A stretch of DNA of 64,000 nucleotides, taken from positions 334,616-398,615 of the forward strand of contig CALODL010000021.1 in NCBI GenBank assembly GCA_942492115.1, given 5' to 3'. The notes beneath the pieces were generated by a model. It worked only from the letters and a program-made list of their open reading frames with translations, had not been told where the DNA came from and made no database searches. Shown in pieces: positions 37,501 through 45,830 of this stretch. Position numbers and translations under genes: made by a program. The stretch's first letter is position 1. The number at the start of each line of letters is the position of its first letter. The stretch is from CALODL01 sp942492115 (GTDB taxonomy: Bacteria > Planctomycetota > Phycisphaerae > UBA1845 > CAIVHJ01).

Positions 37501-38586
37501 TCCGATGCCATCGTTGCCACCGTTGATCAGCACCGAGTCCTGGGCATCGCGTGTGACCACGATATCCAGCAGTCCGTCACCATTGGCATCGCCCGTATTG
37601 ATGTGGTAAGGATCGATATTGGGCGTCGCCAGTTGATAGGTGTTGAAGACACCATCCGTGCCGCCGCCACCGAGGTTGTTGTAGCTGACCGACACGGCCT
37701 GTGGAAAATTGAGCGCATCGTCCTTGAGAATATCCATGCGTCCGTCGCCATTGACGTCGGCGATCACCGTGGCCATGGCGAAAGACGACTCGAGCATCTC
37801 GAATGACATCCGCACCGTGCTCTCGTCAGTGAAGTAACCCGACCCATCGTTGATCCAGAGCCGGTCATTGAGATCCTGCAGCCGGCTTCCACCCTGCTGG
37901 TAATCGCCCAGGTACAGGTCGATGTCTCCATCGCCGTCGACATCGCCGGGCGACACAGAACAGAAGCGTGGTTCGGCCGGCATGGTGGGAACGCGATCCA
38001 CGTCGTCGTAGATCAGGCCAAGCCAGTTGCCGCCGCCGTCTGCACCTTGATTGATGTAAATCCGTGGATGGCTCATCCACTTGTCGCCCGGCCCGCCACC
38101 GCTACCGCTGAGCGTCACGGCCGTCACGACATCGCTCCATCCGTCGCCATTCAAATCAGCAATGGCCACGTCGCGATCGGCTGTCGGCGTATAGAACCCG
38201 GAGTCCCCGCAGTTGCCGCACTGACTTTCGATGTCGGAGGTACTGGCGTACTCGTCGGTGCGATCGACCAGTTGACCGTTCTCCAGCATGAACAACCAGT
38301 TGCGGCGCTTGCCGCTATTGGTGCCCAGTTGTTTGGCGACCAGAACACAGCCAAAAAGCGTGTGGTTGGGACCGAAGTAGTCACACCACATGTCCTGTTC
38401 GTCGTTGGAAGTCTCGGCAAGCGGGTCGGGGTTCCCTGTAACGAAGGGGGAGTCAGACGTGACGACAAGACGTGAGCCCGTCTCGTCTACGAAGTCCACC
38501 CAGTCTGCCGAAACAGGACCGACCATGACCAGCGCGAGGCTCGCGCTACAGATGTGCAATACCATCGACCGGGATCGCTGGCGCAT
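34549..38586 (-). CDS. Giant secreted FG-GAP and cysteine-repeat protein with cohesin-like C-terminus
   Basis: 1345 residues from ATG 38586 with AAGGAG 7 bases upstream; the longer ORF runs through a tRNA gene and is rejected. A signal peptide ends at VSADW (about 27). Residues about 100-500 contain FG-GAP/VCBS repeats with calcium loops of the type DLNGDGWSD, DVDGDGDID, DVNGDGRMD, DANGDGLLD, DLDKDGFED and DINGDDWDD. A beta-sandwich with FESFEAD-type start follows, then about 15 Cys-rich units (CDDGNPCT, CDDGDACTTGD) over about residues 860-1110. Next come two dockerin-like segments (GTADGNDRFHALNCF, GVCDGNDAFAALNAF) and a cohesin-like domain (about 1190-1320). Probably cell-surface or extracellular and calcium-stabilised. 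Confidence 0.85.
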   Translation of the reverse strand: MRQRSRSMVLHICSASLALVMVGPVSADWVDFVDETGSRLVVTSDSPFVTGNPDPLAETSNDEQDMWCDYFGPNHTLFGCVLVAKQLGTNSGKRRNWLFMLENGQLVDRTDEYASTSDIESQCGNCGDSGFYTPTADRDVAIADLNGDGWSDVVTAVTLSGSGGGPGDKWMSHPRIYINQGADGGGNWLGLIYDDVDRVPTMPAEPRFCSVSPGDVDGDGDIDLYLGDYQQGGSRLQDLNDRLWINDGSGYFTDESTVRMSFEMLESSFAMATVIADVNGDGRMDILKDDALNFPQAVSVSYNNLGGGGTDGVFNTYQLATPNIDPYHINTGDANGDGLLDIVVTRDAQDSVLINGGNDGIGQAIWTDIIILDSEGAFGGNNKFMDLDKDGFEDVFITSMDVDLVNPGTRGFLYHTGQCAGVGCLPTFQNEGDCGISTAHYQGSNDVWNFDINGDDWDDLFLCSTSGGCAVYINQPPFGFVFSYPQGTPGMIAPGTPSKIEVQVAPVGGAAPDPAGGVMQLSINGGDTTSVPMTWLGNNTYSVDLPAGTCTDAYTYSFVVEAIGGVEIEDSTERFTLVALGTETTLSESFEADVSAWTVASESVTSGEWEVANPVQTISGSSVAQPGADAEPGANTMAFVTQNCPSTGACGGHTAGSSDLDGGPTDLISPVIDLAGADGVVTYSKWFFCSDASNAEADVMVVAVSNDDGANWVDVETVTGTDSQWVTTSFIVGSFVEPTSEVRVRFRVADQPNDSVTNAGIDAFIVDRLVCDACGSGCDDGNPCTFDECIAELGCQYTNAAGSCDDGDACTTGDSCSAGVCVGGGSLTCDDGNACTDDSCDSGSGCVFANNNASCDDGDACTTGDVCGGGSCSGSAVDCSGAGTACAMASCDPAGGSGNCDIVTPLADGTGCDDGDPCNVGETCQSGACSGGAAPDCSGAGDQCNTAGCSSSGAEGNCDALFAVANGTPCDDGDACNLNEACQAGACTGGDPADCSAMDDECNVASCAAGGADGNCDVLEPANEGLPCNGGEGTCVSGGCVDIRSCTTHGDCADLDLNGIRDDNCIWWACSAGVCAGTDIGFADMGGQFGECAPDGTADGNDRFHALNCFADDDPNDSEPPEEYPCEVSPPTAYNVDAGGQFGSCEPDGVCDGNDAFAALNAFGGSSPCTCAGGPAPILAPTVVDWSTIRLESSIVDARPGQLVTIDVYMEEGLADLRGYQLHLHVSGGARGGLELIDIAVRDGKVAHVFDGLAFWDAYNLKTGQMVVGLDGDGVNTAVDGYLATYTYRVGKQAAGTFMIELLHDDEDVAQRTFVFPTLATGKIDITDASAAVITVGSTKVRRSR

Positions 38587-38786
38587 ACTACTTCTCCTTA
38601 GTCTGTGATCACAACTCACGCTGGAAGCTATCGTGTGCCCAAGTTGACCTGCGCAGGCGGTAGGGGCCCTCCATGATCGATAATATCCGGTCGCCAGAAA
38701 TGCCACAATGCGGGTATTCGCCGGGACACACAGGGCTCCGCGTCCTGATGTACTAAATCCTGAAGGAGCAATGGGATAGGCGCATT
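38587..38786. other. Upstream region of the giant gene
   Basis: About 200 bases holding its promoter. A perfect 10-base palindrome TGTGATCACA lies at 38604-38613, just upstream of the SD, and could be a regulator site; I cannot place a confident -35/-10 pair. Confidence 0.35.
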
Positions 38787-38811
38787 GAAAACCCGCCGGG
38801 AAACGGCGGGT
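38787..38811 (-). terminator. Terminator downstream of tRNA-Asp
   Basis: Minus strand ACCCGCCG-TTTCC-CGGCGGGT followed by TTTC, 10 bases after the end of the tRNA gene. Confidence 0.75.
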
Positions 38812-38821
38812 TAATTGAAGA

Positions 38822-38895
<74 letters not shown>

Positions 38896-38925
38896 TGGGG
38901 TGATCGGAATCACCCAAGACAGAGA

Positions 38926-38953
38926 AGTATAGCGGCCTCCGCGTATGCGTCAA
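38926..38953 (-). promoter_or_regulatory. tRNA-Asp promoter
   Basis: Minus strand TTGACG (38953-38948), 16-base spacer, TATACT (38931-38926): near-consensus sigma70 promoter about 30 bases before the tRNA 5' end. Confidence 0.75.
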
Positions 38954-39096
38954 TACTCCGCCCACACGAAACTTCGATCCGCACACAACCCATTAACTGT
39001 TGCCGGCCAAAGAGTAAAGACGATTTGCGCCTGTTGATTCTCAAGCCGCAAGCAGCCGGTTACGCCCATTCGAACTTTCCGACAACGACAGCGCGC

Positions 39097-39726
39097 CTAC
39101 GTTGTTTGGATGTCCATGATGCCGTCCTGCGCCCAGGCCCAACGGTCATCGGTGATCCAGCGCCCTGCTGCGAGCATCCCCGCAAATTCACAGGAAGCCC
39201 ACAACAACTCCGCATCGGTGCACGTCTGCACGCTGCTGCCCAGCGTCATCACGGGAATCTGCTGAGCGGCACGGTGGGCCTCGGAGAATCCCGGTGCGCG
39301 ACGAAACTCGGGATCGTGCCGCATCTTCTGCTCGAACTGGCAACGCCACAGGGACTTCTCGATCTCCAGCACCTTGATCAACACTGCTTGCGAACAGCGA
39401 ATCGGGCCATCGATCTCAGTGAACCGCGGCGGTGCCTGCGGATCCACGGCACCACAAAACCAGCAGAACATACAGTGCTGGCCCCACACCTCACGAAGCC
39501 GGAGCACGACAACCGCGTCGTCGTAACGGGCCAATTGGCCAGGCTCGATCAAGGTCTCGCGATAGCGTTTGACCGCGCCCGGAGCCGGTGTGCGGATGTC
39601 ATCCAAAGGGTAGCCTGCGCGTTTCTCAGCCGCGACACGCAATTGCACCACGTTGGCCTGGACCGCAACGGCCATGCCCGCAATTTCGGGCAGCGCTCGT
39701 GGGCGGATGGCATCGACTTCAATGGT
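39097..39726 (-). CDS. Protein of unknown function downstream of serC
   Basis: 209 residues from GTG 39726, 26 bases after the serC stop. It starts MTIEVDAIRPRALPEIAGMAV. A Cys cluster HCMFCWFCGAVD (about residue 82) could bind a metal. The centre is helical with CQFEQKMRHDPEFRR. Family not recognised; it is co-directional with the serine cluster, but a role there is only positional inference. Confidence 0.6.
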   Translation of the reverse strand, partial: TIEVDAIRPRALPEIAGMAVAVQANVVQLRVAAEKRAGYPLDDIRTPAPGAVKRYRETLIEPGQLARYDDAVVVLRLREVWGQHCMFCWFCGAVDPQAPPRFTEIDGPIRCSQAVLIKVLEIEKSLWRCQFEQKMRHDPEFRRAPGFSEAHRAAQQIPVMTLGSSVQTCTDAELLWASCEFAGMLAAGRWITDDRWAWAQDGIMDIQTT

Positions 39727-39752
39727 CACGGGACACCACGGGGGGTTCAGCC

Positions 39753-40838
39753 TCAGCCGTTCGTGCGTTCGAAGTCCTTCATGAATGACGCCAGCGCCTC
39801 GGCAGCAGCCATGGGGCATGCGTTGTACAGCGAGGCCCGCAGCCCCCCCACACTCCGATGGCCCTTCAGCCCACTCAGTCCAGCGACAGCCGATTCCTCG
39901 GCGAACTTGCTCTCCAGGTCTTCACTCGGCAGGCGAAAGGTGATGTTCATGAGCGAACGGGAGTCCTCACGGGCGTGGCCACGGTAGAAATCACTGCCAT
40001 CGATCACATCATAGATGAGGCGCGCTTTCCGGCTGTTGTGATCAGCCATGACCTGCGCACCGCCGGCAGACTTGAGCCACTTGAACACGAGGCCCATAAA
40101 GAAAATACCCCATGTATTGGGCGTGTTATAGAGCGAGCTCTTCTCCGCTTGAACACGGTAGTTCAAGTAAGTCGGCAGTGTATCTTGACTGCGATCCAGC
40201 AAATCTTCGCGCATGATGATCAGGACGACGCCAGACGGACCGAGGTTCTTTTGAGCGCCGGCATAGATCATTGCATACTTCGACACATCAATGGGGCGCG
40301 ACAAAATGTCGCTCGAAGCGTCGACAATCAGGCGTCCATCGGCTCCGGTCGGCTCGGTACGCCATTGCGTCCCGAAGATCGTGTTGTTCGACGTGAAATG
40401 AACATATGCGGGATCGGCGCCTAGCTTGATCTCTTCCGGTGCAGGTATGCGATCGTACTGCGTGGCCTTCGAGTCCGCCGCAACATGCACTTCGCCGATT
40501 TTCCTGGCTTCCTCGACGGCCTTCTCGCTCCACGCGCCCGTTACGATGTAGTCGGCCGTTCGCCCGGAAGGCAACAGGTTCATCGGCACCATCGAGAATT
40601 GCAGCGTTGCGCCGCCTTGCAAGAACAACACCTGGTATCCGGACGGGATGCCCATCAACTCGATGACATCTGCAGTCGCTTGCTCGATGATGGCCGTGAA
40701 TTGCTTCGAGCGGTGGGATATTTCCATGATGCCCATGCCCAAATCGCCGAGCGACAACATGTTGTCGCGAGCTTCCTCGAGGACTGGTTCGGGCAAGACA
40801 GCGGGACCGGCACTGAAATTATGGATTCGTTGAGTCAT
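39753..40838 (-). CDS. serC: Phosphoserine aminotransferase
   Basis: PLP enzyme making 3-phosphoserine from 3-phosphohydroxypyruvate. 361 residues from ATG 40838, normal length. HNFSAGPAVLPEPVLEEA opens the protein; EISHRSKQF, FLQGGATLQFSMVP, ASSDILSRPID and the PLP lysine in YAGAQKNLGPSG (about 198) follow, then TPNTWGIFFMGLV and GHRSVGGLRASLYNA. It follows the tandem serA genes directly. Confidence 0.95.
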   Translation of the reverse strand: MTQRIHNFSAGPAVLPEPVLEEARDNMLSLGDLGMGIMEISHRSKQFTAIIEQATADVIELMGIPSGYQVLFLQGGATLQFSMVPMNLLPSGRTADYIVTGAWSEKAVEEARKIGEVHVAADSKATQYDRIPAPEEIKLGADPAYVHFTSNNTIFGTQWRTEPTGADGRLIVDASSDILSRPIDVSKYAMIYAGAQKNLGPSGVVLIIMREDLLDRSQDTLPTYLNYRVQAEKSSLYNTPNTWGIFFMGLVFKWLKSAGGAQVMADHNSRKARLIYDVIDGSDFYRGHAREDSRSLMNITFRLPSEDLESKFAEESAVAGLSGLKGHRSVGGLRASLYNACPMAAAEALASFMKDFERTNG

Positions 40839-40892
40839 TGCTTGTCTCCGTGGTCGTGCAGATGGGCTCCAGGCCACGCTGCGCAACCGCAA

Positions 40893-42098
40893 CTATGAGG
40901 CTAGGACCACACTGAATACATTGTCGTCCGCTTCGGCGATTCGCGACAGAACAGAGCTGTCCGGCTGGCTGTCAAGACGAATGCGTGCACAAGCGCCCTC
41001 TTCCCCTTGATAAATGACGTTCTGCATTTCTCGAACATTGATCCCGCAATGGGACAGAACACCAAGCACGCTGGCCAACACACCTGGACGGTTACGATGC
41101 CGCACGACCAGAACACCTCGCGCAGCGGCATCGGTGCACATGTTCACGCAATTCCGTACATCACCACTATGCATATAAGTACGAACGATCTGAACGGCCT
41201 CGGCGGCAACAGCCAACTGTGCCTCGTCTGTAGACGCTCCAATATGGTGCGTGCCGTAGATGACCCCCGCAGTATCGATAAGGTCATTTTCGAATGTCGT
41301 ATCGCCGGCCCCTGGCTCGCTCGGAAAAACATCCAGGCCTGCGCGGATTTCTTTTTCAGCGATCGCATGACGCAAGGCATCGTAGTCCACGATATCTGCG
41401 CGAGCCGTATTGATAAAATAGGAGCCTGGGCGCAAACGCTCGAACACCGCGGACCCAACGAGCCCCGCGGTCTCCGATGCCGAAGCGAGATGCACGCTGA
41501 GAATGTCGCAGTGGGTCGCAACTTCCTCCGGAGACGCAGCGAATTCCACTTTGAGGCGTCCCGCGGTCTCGGGCGTCAAAGAGCGACTCCAGGCGATGAC
41601 GTGCATGTCGAATGCCCGTGCCCGACGAATGACCTCTTTGCCGATCGTACCTGTCCCAAGAATTCCGAGCGTACGCCCCTTCAGGCCCCGCGCGGCGCTG
41701 TATGTCTTCTTGGCCCACGTCTTGTTGCGCAAGTCGACGACATTGTCCGGAATCCGACGATCGAGCGCCAAAATGAGACCGAGCGTGAGTTCCGCAACGG
41801 CAGCTGCGTTCTTACCTGGACAATTGGCCACATACACACTACGACCCGACGCGGCCCCGAGATCGATATTGTCATATCCGGCGCCTGCGCGAACGATTAA
41901 CCCCAGATCGGTACCAGACTCAATCGTGGCCGCGGGAACTTTCGTCGACCGCACGATCAATACGCGACACCCCGATGACGCCACCGCGGCAGTCAGCGCT
42001 TCGCCCTTGAGATCTGGATCGGACAAGACGACGCAACCGGCATTATTGAGGGCATCAAGGCCCTCTTGCTCGAAGCTATCGGCGATGAGTACTTTCAT
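40893..42098 (-). CDS. serA: D-3-phosphoglycerate dehydrogenase, copy 1
   Basis: First step of serine synthesis. 401 residues from ATG 42098 with GGGAGG upstream. The N-terminal domain is MKVLIADSF; the NAD site is LGILGTGTIGKEV (about 146). Catalytic Arg lies in NTARADIV (about 235), Glu in DVFPSEPG and His in GTHHIGAST (about 287). A C-terminal ACT domain (LVVRHRNRPGVLASVLGVLS) occupies about 325-401. It lies 19 bases after its paralogue, with about the same domain order. Confidence 0.9.
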   Translation of the reverse strand: MKVLIADSFEQEGLDALNNAGCVVLSDPDLKGEALTAAVASSGCRVLIVRSTKVPAATIESGTDLGLIVRAGAGYDNIDLGAASGRSVYVANCPGKNAAAVAELTLGLILALDRRIPDNVVDLRNKTWAKKTYSAARGLKGRTLGILGTGTIGKEVIRRARAFDMHVIAWSRSLTPETAGRLKVEFAASPEEVATHCDILSVHLASASETAGLVGSAVFERLRPGSYFINTARADIVDYDALRHAIAEKEIRAGLDVFPSEPGAGDTTFENDLIDTAGVIYGTHHIGASTDEAQLAVAAEAVQIVRTYMHSGDVRNCVNMCTDAAARGVLVVRHRNRPGVLASVLGVLSHCGINVREMQNVIYQGEEGACARIRLDSQPDSSVLSRIAEADDNVFSVVLAS

Positions 42099-42117
42099 TT
42101 CCGCGCCACCTCCCTGC

Positions 42118-43329
42118 TCAATTTGAAGTGACCTGCAATAATCGGGCAGACATGACCATTTCGTGGCCTCGAATCCTGTCGAGAATATCAACCGACGGGG
42201 GCGCCGAAAGGCTGATGTGGGCACAACAGGTCTCCGCGCCATTGAAGACATAGTTGTGCATTTCTTCGACATTGATCTGAGCTTCGTTCAGGAACCCCAG
42301 AGCATGGGCCAGAATGCCCGGCTTGTTGTAGTGGCGTACCACCAGCACATGAGTTGCGCCGACGACGTCGCTCACGTTGACACAATTGGGCACTTGCCCA
42401 CTGTCTTTGTACGCCTTGATGATCCCAACGACGGCAACCGCTACGGCAGCCTGTGCCTGAGCCGTTGAAGCACCAATGTGATGCGTACCGTAAATTTCTT
42501 TGAAGCGCACAACGGGGTCGTCAAACTCGCCACGACTCGACCCGGGTTCGTGTTCATAGACATCAAGGCCCGCTCCGGCGATCCATTTTTCACTGAGCGC
42601 CTTGGATAGCGCCCGTTCGTCGACGACCTCGCCACGTGAAGTGTTGATCAAATGAGCATTGGGTTTCATGCTACGTAGCCGTTCTTCGTTGATCAGATGC
42701 CGGGTCGCCGAATTGAGAGGCACGTGCAGAGTAACGAAATCGCTTTGGTGCAAGACGTCCTCGAGGGACAAACGTTCAACGCCGTAGGCACCATCGAATT
42801 CGGAATGATCCATTGTGTCAAAGTACACGACGCGCATGTCAAATGCTTTACCGCGCAATGCGACATGCTGCCCCACTTGCCCCAGGCCGACGATCCCAAG
42901 GGTACTCCCCTTCAGGCCACGGGCCTTCGAGTACTCCGCCTTGTTCCAAACGCCCTCGCGCAGCTCGTTGACATTGTGAGCAATCCGTCGATCCAACGAA
43001 ATCATCAAGCCGAATACGAGTTCGGCAACGGCTGCGGAGTTCATTCCCGGACAGTTGGCGACAAACACACCATGCTTCGAAGCTGCCTGAACATCGATCG
43101 TATTGATGCCCGCCCCGGCGCGAACAATCAAACTGAGCCCCCCTGTCGCCGATATCATTTCGGCGGTAACCACCGTCGAGCGGACAATGAGCGCTTCGGG
43201 ATGATGCTCAGAAATGGCCGCAGTCAGCTCGTCGCCCGAGAGGTGCGGATCGATGATCACCTCACAGCCGGTCTCCTCGAGCCCCTTGATGCCGATTGAT
43301 TCGAAACGGTCCGCCACGAGTACCTTCAT
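42118..43329 (-). CDS. serA: D-3-phosphoglycerate dehydrogenase, copy 2
   Basis: 403 residues; a diverged paralogue of the downstream copy. NAD site LGIVGLGQVGQHV (about 146), catalytic Arg in NTSRGEVV (about 233), Glu in DVYEHEPG and His in GTHHIGAST (about 286), plus a C-terminal ACT domain (LVVRHYNKPGILAHALGFLN). Both copies keep the catalytic triad, so both are probably active; one might act on a different 2-hydroxyacid. Confidence 0.9.
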   Translation of the reverse strand: MKVLVADRFESIGIKGLEETGCEVIIDPHLSGDELTAAISEHHPEALIVRSTVVTAEMISATGGLSLIVRAGAGINTIDVQAASKHGVFVANCPGMNSAAVAELVFGLMISLDRRIAHNVNELREGVWNKAEYSKARGLKGSTLGIVGLGQVGQHVALRGKAFDMRVVYFDTMDHSEFDGAYGVERLSLEDVLHQSDFVTLHVPLNSATRHLINEERLRSMKPNAHLINTSRGEVVDERALSKALSEKWIAGAGLDVYEHEPGSSRGEFDDPVVRFKEIYGTHHIGASTAQAQAAVAVAVVGIIKAYKDSGQVPNCVNVSDVVGATHVLVVRHYNKPGILAHALGFLNEAQINVEEMHNYVFNGAETCCAHISLSAPPSVDILDRIRGHEMVMSARLLQVTSN

Positions 43330-43362
43330 GAGTCACCTTCATTCAGCAATGCTTTCGATGGG

Positions 43363-43713
43363 TCAGATCGAATGAACAACCAGCCCGCTCCGTAGCTTGG
43401 GATCGAACCACGTCGACTTGGGCGGCATGATCTGATCAGCGTCCGCCACGTCAATGAGTTGTGTGATCGAAGTTGGATACATGGACAGTGCCAGCGCTGC
43501 GCGACCTGACTCAACGGCATCTTCAAGGACATCGGTCCCTAAACTACCACCGACAAAACCGATTCGCGGGTCGGTGCGGATCTCAGTTATACCCAGCACG
43601 GGTTCGATGAAATGTGACTGGAGCAGACTGCAATCCAAGCTGGCGACGGCGTCCCGTGTATCGACGTATTCCGGCTTGACGACCAACTCGCGCCATTGGC
43701 CAGATGCATACAT
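43363..43713 (-). CDS. C-terminal part of frameshifted DUF1015 protein
   Basis: 116 codons from the first ATG of this frame, ending QIMPPKSTWFDPKLRSGLVVHSI, the conserved DUF1015 C-terminus (MPPKSTxFxPKxxSGL). The coding frame extends upstream to about 43795 (RWDIRDVEDGLPTRPQRV), where it meets the end of the N-terminal frame. It is therefore the second half of the next gene, not an independent protein. Confidence 0.75.
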   Translation of the reverse strand: MYASGQWRELVVKPEYVDTRDAVASLDCSLLQSHFIEPVLGITEIRTDPRIGFVGGSLGTDVLEDAVESGRAALALSMYPTSITQLIDVADADQIMPPKSTWFDPKLRSGLVVHSI

Positions 43714-43753
43714 GCGAACCCGTTGCGGCCGAGTCGGCAGGCCGTCTTCGACG

Positions 43754-44584
43754 TCACGAATGTCCCATCGTTGCGCGGCCCGCGGCTAGAACATCGTCGA
43801 GTGACAGTGCGCCCAGGTCCTTGATCACGCGATTGTACGCCAGAATACGCAACTGGGAGGATGGAAACACGACAGCAAGGAAGTAGTTGTATTCCTCTGA
43901 ACCGTCGTGTCCGGGATTACGGTCACGACACACGGCGCGAGCCCGGGACGCACTGGCTGAACGATGGTGTCCATCCGCGATATACGTTGCCGGAATATCT
44001 GCACACACTGCCGCCACTGCAGCGGTATCCTCGATGCGCCAGATTTCGTGATGTTCGCCACCCTCCGAGTCGGCAGCCAGCAAGGGCGGACCGACCGCGG
44101 CCGACCGAAGACACGCGTCCAATGGTGCATGCTCGTGACACGTCACCAGCACGGGGCCTGCCTGCGCCCGAATTGCCAGGATGTGGCGGGTCCGATCGTC
44201 TTCTTTGTCCTGGCGGGTCAACTCGTGCTTCTTGATCAGCCCATTCTCATAGTCATCGACCGGCAAACAGGTCAACAGCCCGGTTTGACTGTGGCCGCCT
44301 GAGGAGATGCGATAAGCATAGACGGCTGGAAAGGCCTCGCGGACGAGACAACCGCGCTCTTCAAGGCCGTGCAGGTTCTCTGCCGCCCGCTGGTAGACTG
44401 CGTCCGCATAGGGGTCGACGCCATCAAACTCGATTTCTGAGCGGACAACCCGGAGAAATGAATCTGGCTTCCCGTCGGCCAGCTGGCGCGCCTCTGCAGC
44501 GTCGACCACATCATAAGGCGCACTGGCCACCGCCTGAGCTGATTCGGGTGTGCAGCGCAGAGCGTTGAACGGATGAATGCGCAA
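43754..44584 (-). CDS. DUF1015 protein, N-terminal part (frameshifted)
   Basis: 276 codons from TTG 44584 with AAGGAAG upstream. IHPFNALRCTPES and APYDVVDAAEAR match the DUF1015 start; HELTRQDKEDDRTRHI (about 119) and YIADGHHRSASASRA (about 206) are its central motifs. The frame is lost near 43785-43800 and the family C-terminus continues in another frame to 43363, so the natural protein should be about 405 residues. DUF1015 genes commonly sit next to serA/serC, as here. Confidence 0.8.
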   Translation of the reverse strand: MRIHPFNALRCTPESAQAVASAPYDVVDAAEARQLADGKPDSFLRVVRSEIEFDGVDPYADAVYQRAAENLHGLEERGCLVREAFPAVYAYRISSGGHSQTGLLTCLPVDDYENGLIKKHELTRQDKEDDRTRHILAIRAQAGPVLVTCHEHAPLDACLRSAAVGPPLLAADSEGGEHHEIWRIEDTAAVAAVCADIPATYIADGHHRSASASRARAVCRDRNPGHDGSEEYNYFLAVVFPSSQLRILAYNRVIKDLGALSLDDVLAAGRATMGHS

Positions 44585-44827
44585 GTCGTCTTCCTTTCAA
44601 ATGATGCGATTGGAATCAGAAGCGGGAGGGGACCTGCCCTCATGACCCCGCGCACCTTATACCCGGTGATCTTCACAGGGTCAACGGACGCACGGGCCTG
44701 GGCCTGAACACGACCGCCGGGCTGCTTTCGTCTGCCACCCGGGCACGGGCACGCGCGCGAGCACACATCCTCTCTGTAACTACGAAGGACTCACGAGACG
44801 ATCCGCACAATCCAAGGGGCAGAACTC

Positions 44828-45733
44828 TTAGAACAGGTGGTTCTGACCAAAGACGAGGCTACCCCCCAGGTAGCCGGTCAGGCCCACAAGGCCTGTCGAG
44901 ACCACCAGGCCGCAACCGTACAGCTTGTGCCACGCACCCTCGAGCCGATTCCAACGCCACACCCGCAGAATGACCAACAGCAGGATGATGATGAGTACGG
45001 CAGTCGAACAGGTCTCGTGGCGCTGTGCAACGAGAGCCAGGGATTCGCTGTAACGCTTGTGCTCGAATGCGATATCGCCGCTGAGATAGGCTGCAACGGC
45101 AGTCACCGCCGCAGCAAACAATGGCACGACATCCGCCTGCGCAAATCCACCGCGCCGGTCTGCCCAGGCCGCGATGAACGCAACCAGGGCCAGGGGGATC
45201 GCGGCGATGGGAACATGGATGATCGCAGGATGAAGTCGGCCCACCAATGGCATCCGAGGGGACTCCTCGGCCACGACACTGGCCTCTTGGCCCGGGCGAG
45301 CGTCCGCTCCCGAAAACTGCGGCAGGTTGGCAAGGTACTTCTCCGGATTTTCGGTGAACTTCTCCACGCAACCATCACAACACAACGCCACGACCTGGCC
45401 TTTGTACTGAACCGTGATTTCAGGATCTGCCTCTTCGTCAACCATGACCGGACACATCATGTTAAGTTGACGATCGAGCGCTGGCGGCGCGGACGGAGAA
45501 GCTGGGGCGGCCAAGGCGAGCTGTGGTAGATTCGGCAGGTATGTCTCAGGCGCTTCGGTGAACTTCTTCACGCAACCGTCACAGCACAACGCGACCTTCC
45601 GGCCTTTGTAGTGAACGGTGATCTCGGGATCTGCCTCTTCGTCAGTCATCACTGGACACATGGTGTTCAACGACACCTCCTGCTGACAGAACATCCCCAG
45701 CACACCAGCCATAATCACGATCCACATCGCCAT
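44828..45733 (-). CDS. Membrane protein with two YHS-like domains and a DUF2231-like domain
   Basis: 301 residues. A signal/anchor segment is followed by two near-identical units, each starting with (T/M)MCPVM.DEEADPEITV and ending ALCCDGCVKKFTE (about residues 25-65 and 93-133). A membrane part follows with about four helices (about 165-295) beginning GRLHPAIIHVPIAAIPLALV, as in DUF2231 proteins. The CPVM and CCDGC cysteines suggest metal binding. It follows the three-domain protein below on the same strand, with a terminator between. Confidence 0.72.
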   Translation of the reverse strand: MAMWIVIMAGVLGMFCQQEVSLNTMCPVMTDEEADPEITVHYKGRKVALCCDGCVKKFTEAPETYLPNLPQLALAAPASPSAPPALDRQLNMMCPVMVDEEADPEITVQYKGQVVALCCDGCVEKFTENPEKYLANLPQFSGADARPGQEASVVAEESPRMPLVGRLHPAIIHVPIAAIPLALVAFIAAWADRRGGFAQADVVPLFAAAVTAVAAYLSGDIAFEHKRYSESLALVAQRHETCSTAVLIIILLLVILRVWRWNRLEGAWHKLYGCGLVVSTGLVGLTGYLGGSLVFGQNHLF

Positions 45734-45748
45734 TCTCCCACGGGCCCA

Positions 45749-45795
45749 GAAAAGAAGCCGGCGCCCCGCCAGGATGAACTGGTGGAACGCCGGCT
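45749..45795 (-). terminator. Terminator between the two YHS-like genes
   Basis: Minus strand AGCCGGCG (45795-45788), 24-base loop region, CGCCGGCT (45763-45756) followed by TCTTTTCT. It lies between the stop at 45831 and the start at 45733, so expression of the downstream gene may be partly separated. Confidence 0.6.
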
Positions 45796-45830
45796 CTCAT
45801 TCAGTCATTGTTGTGCGGAACGATCCAGAT

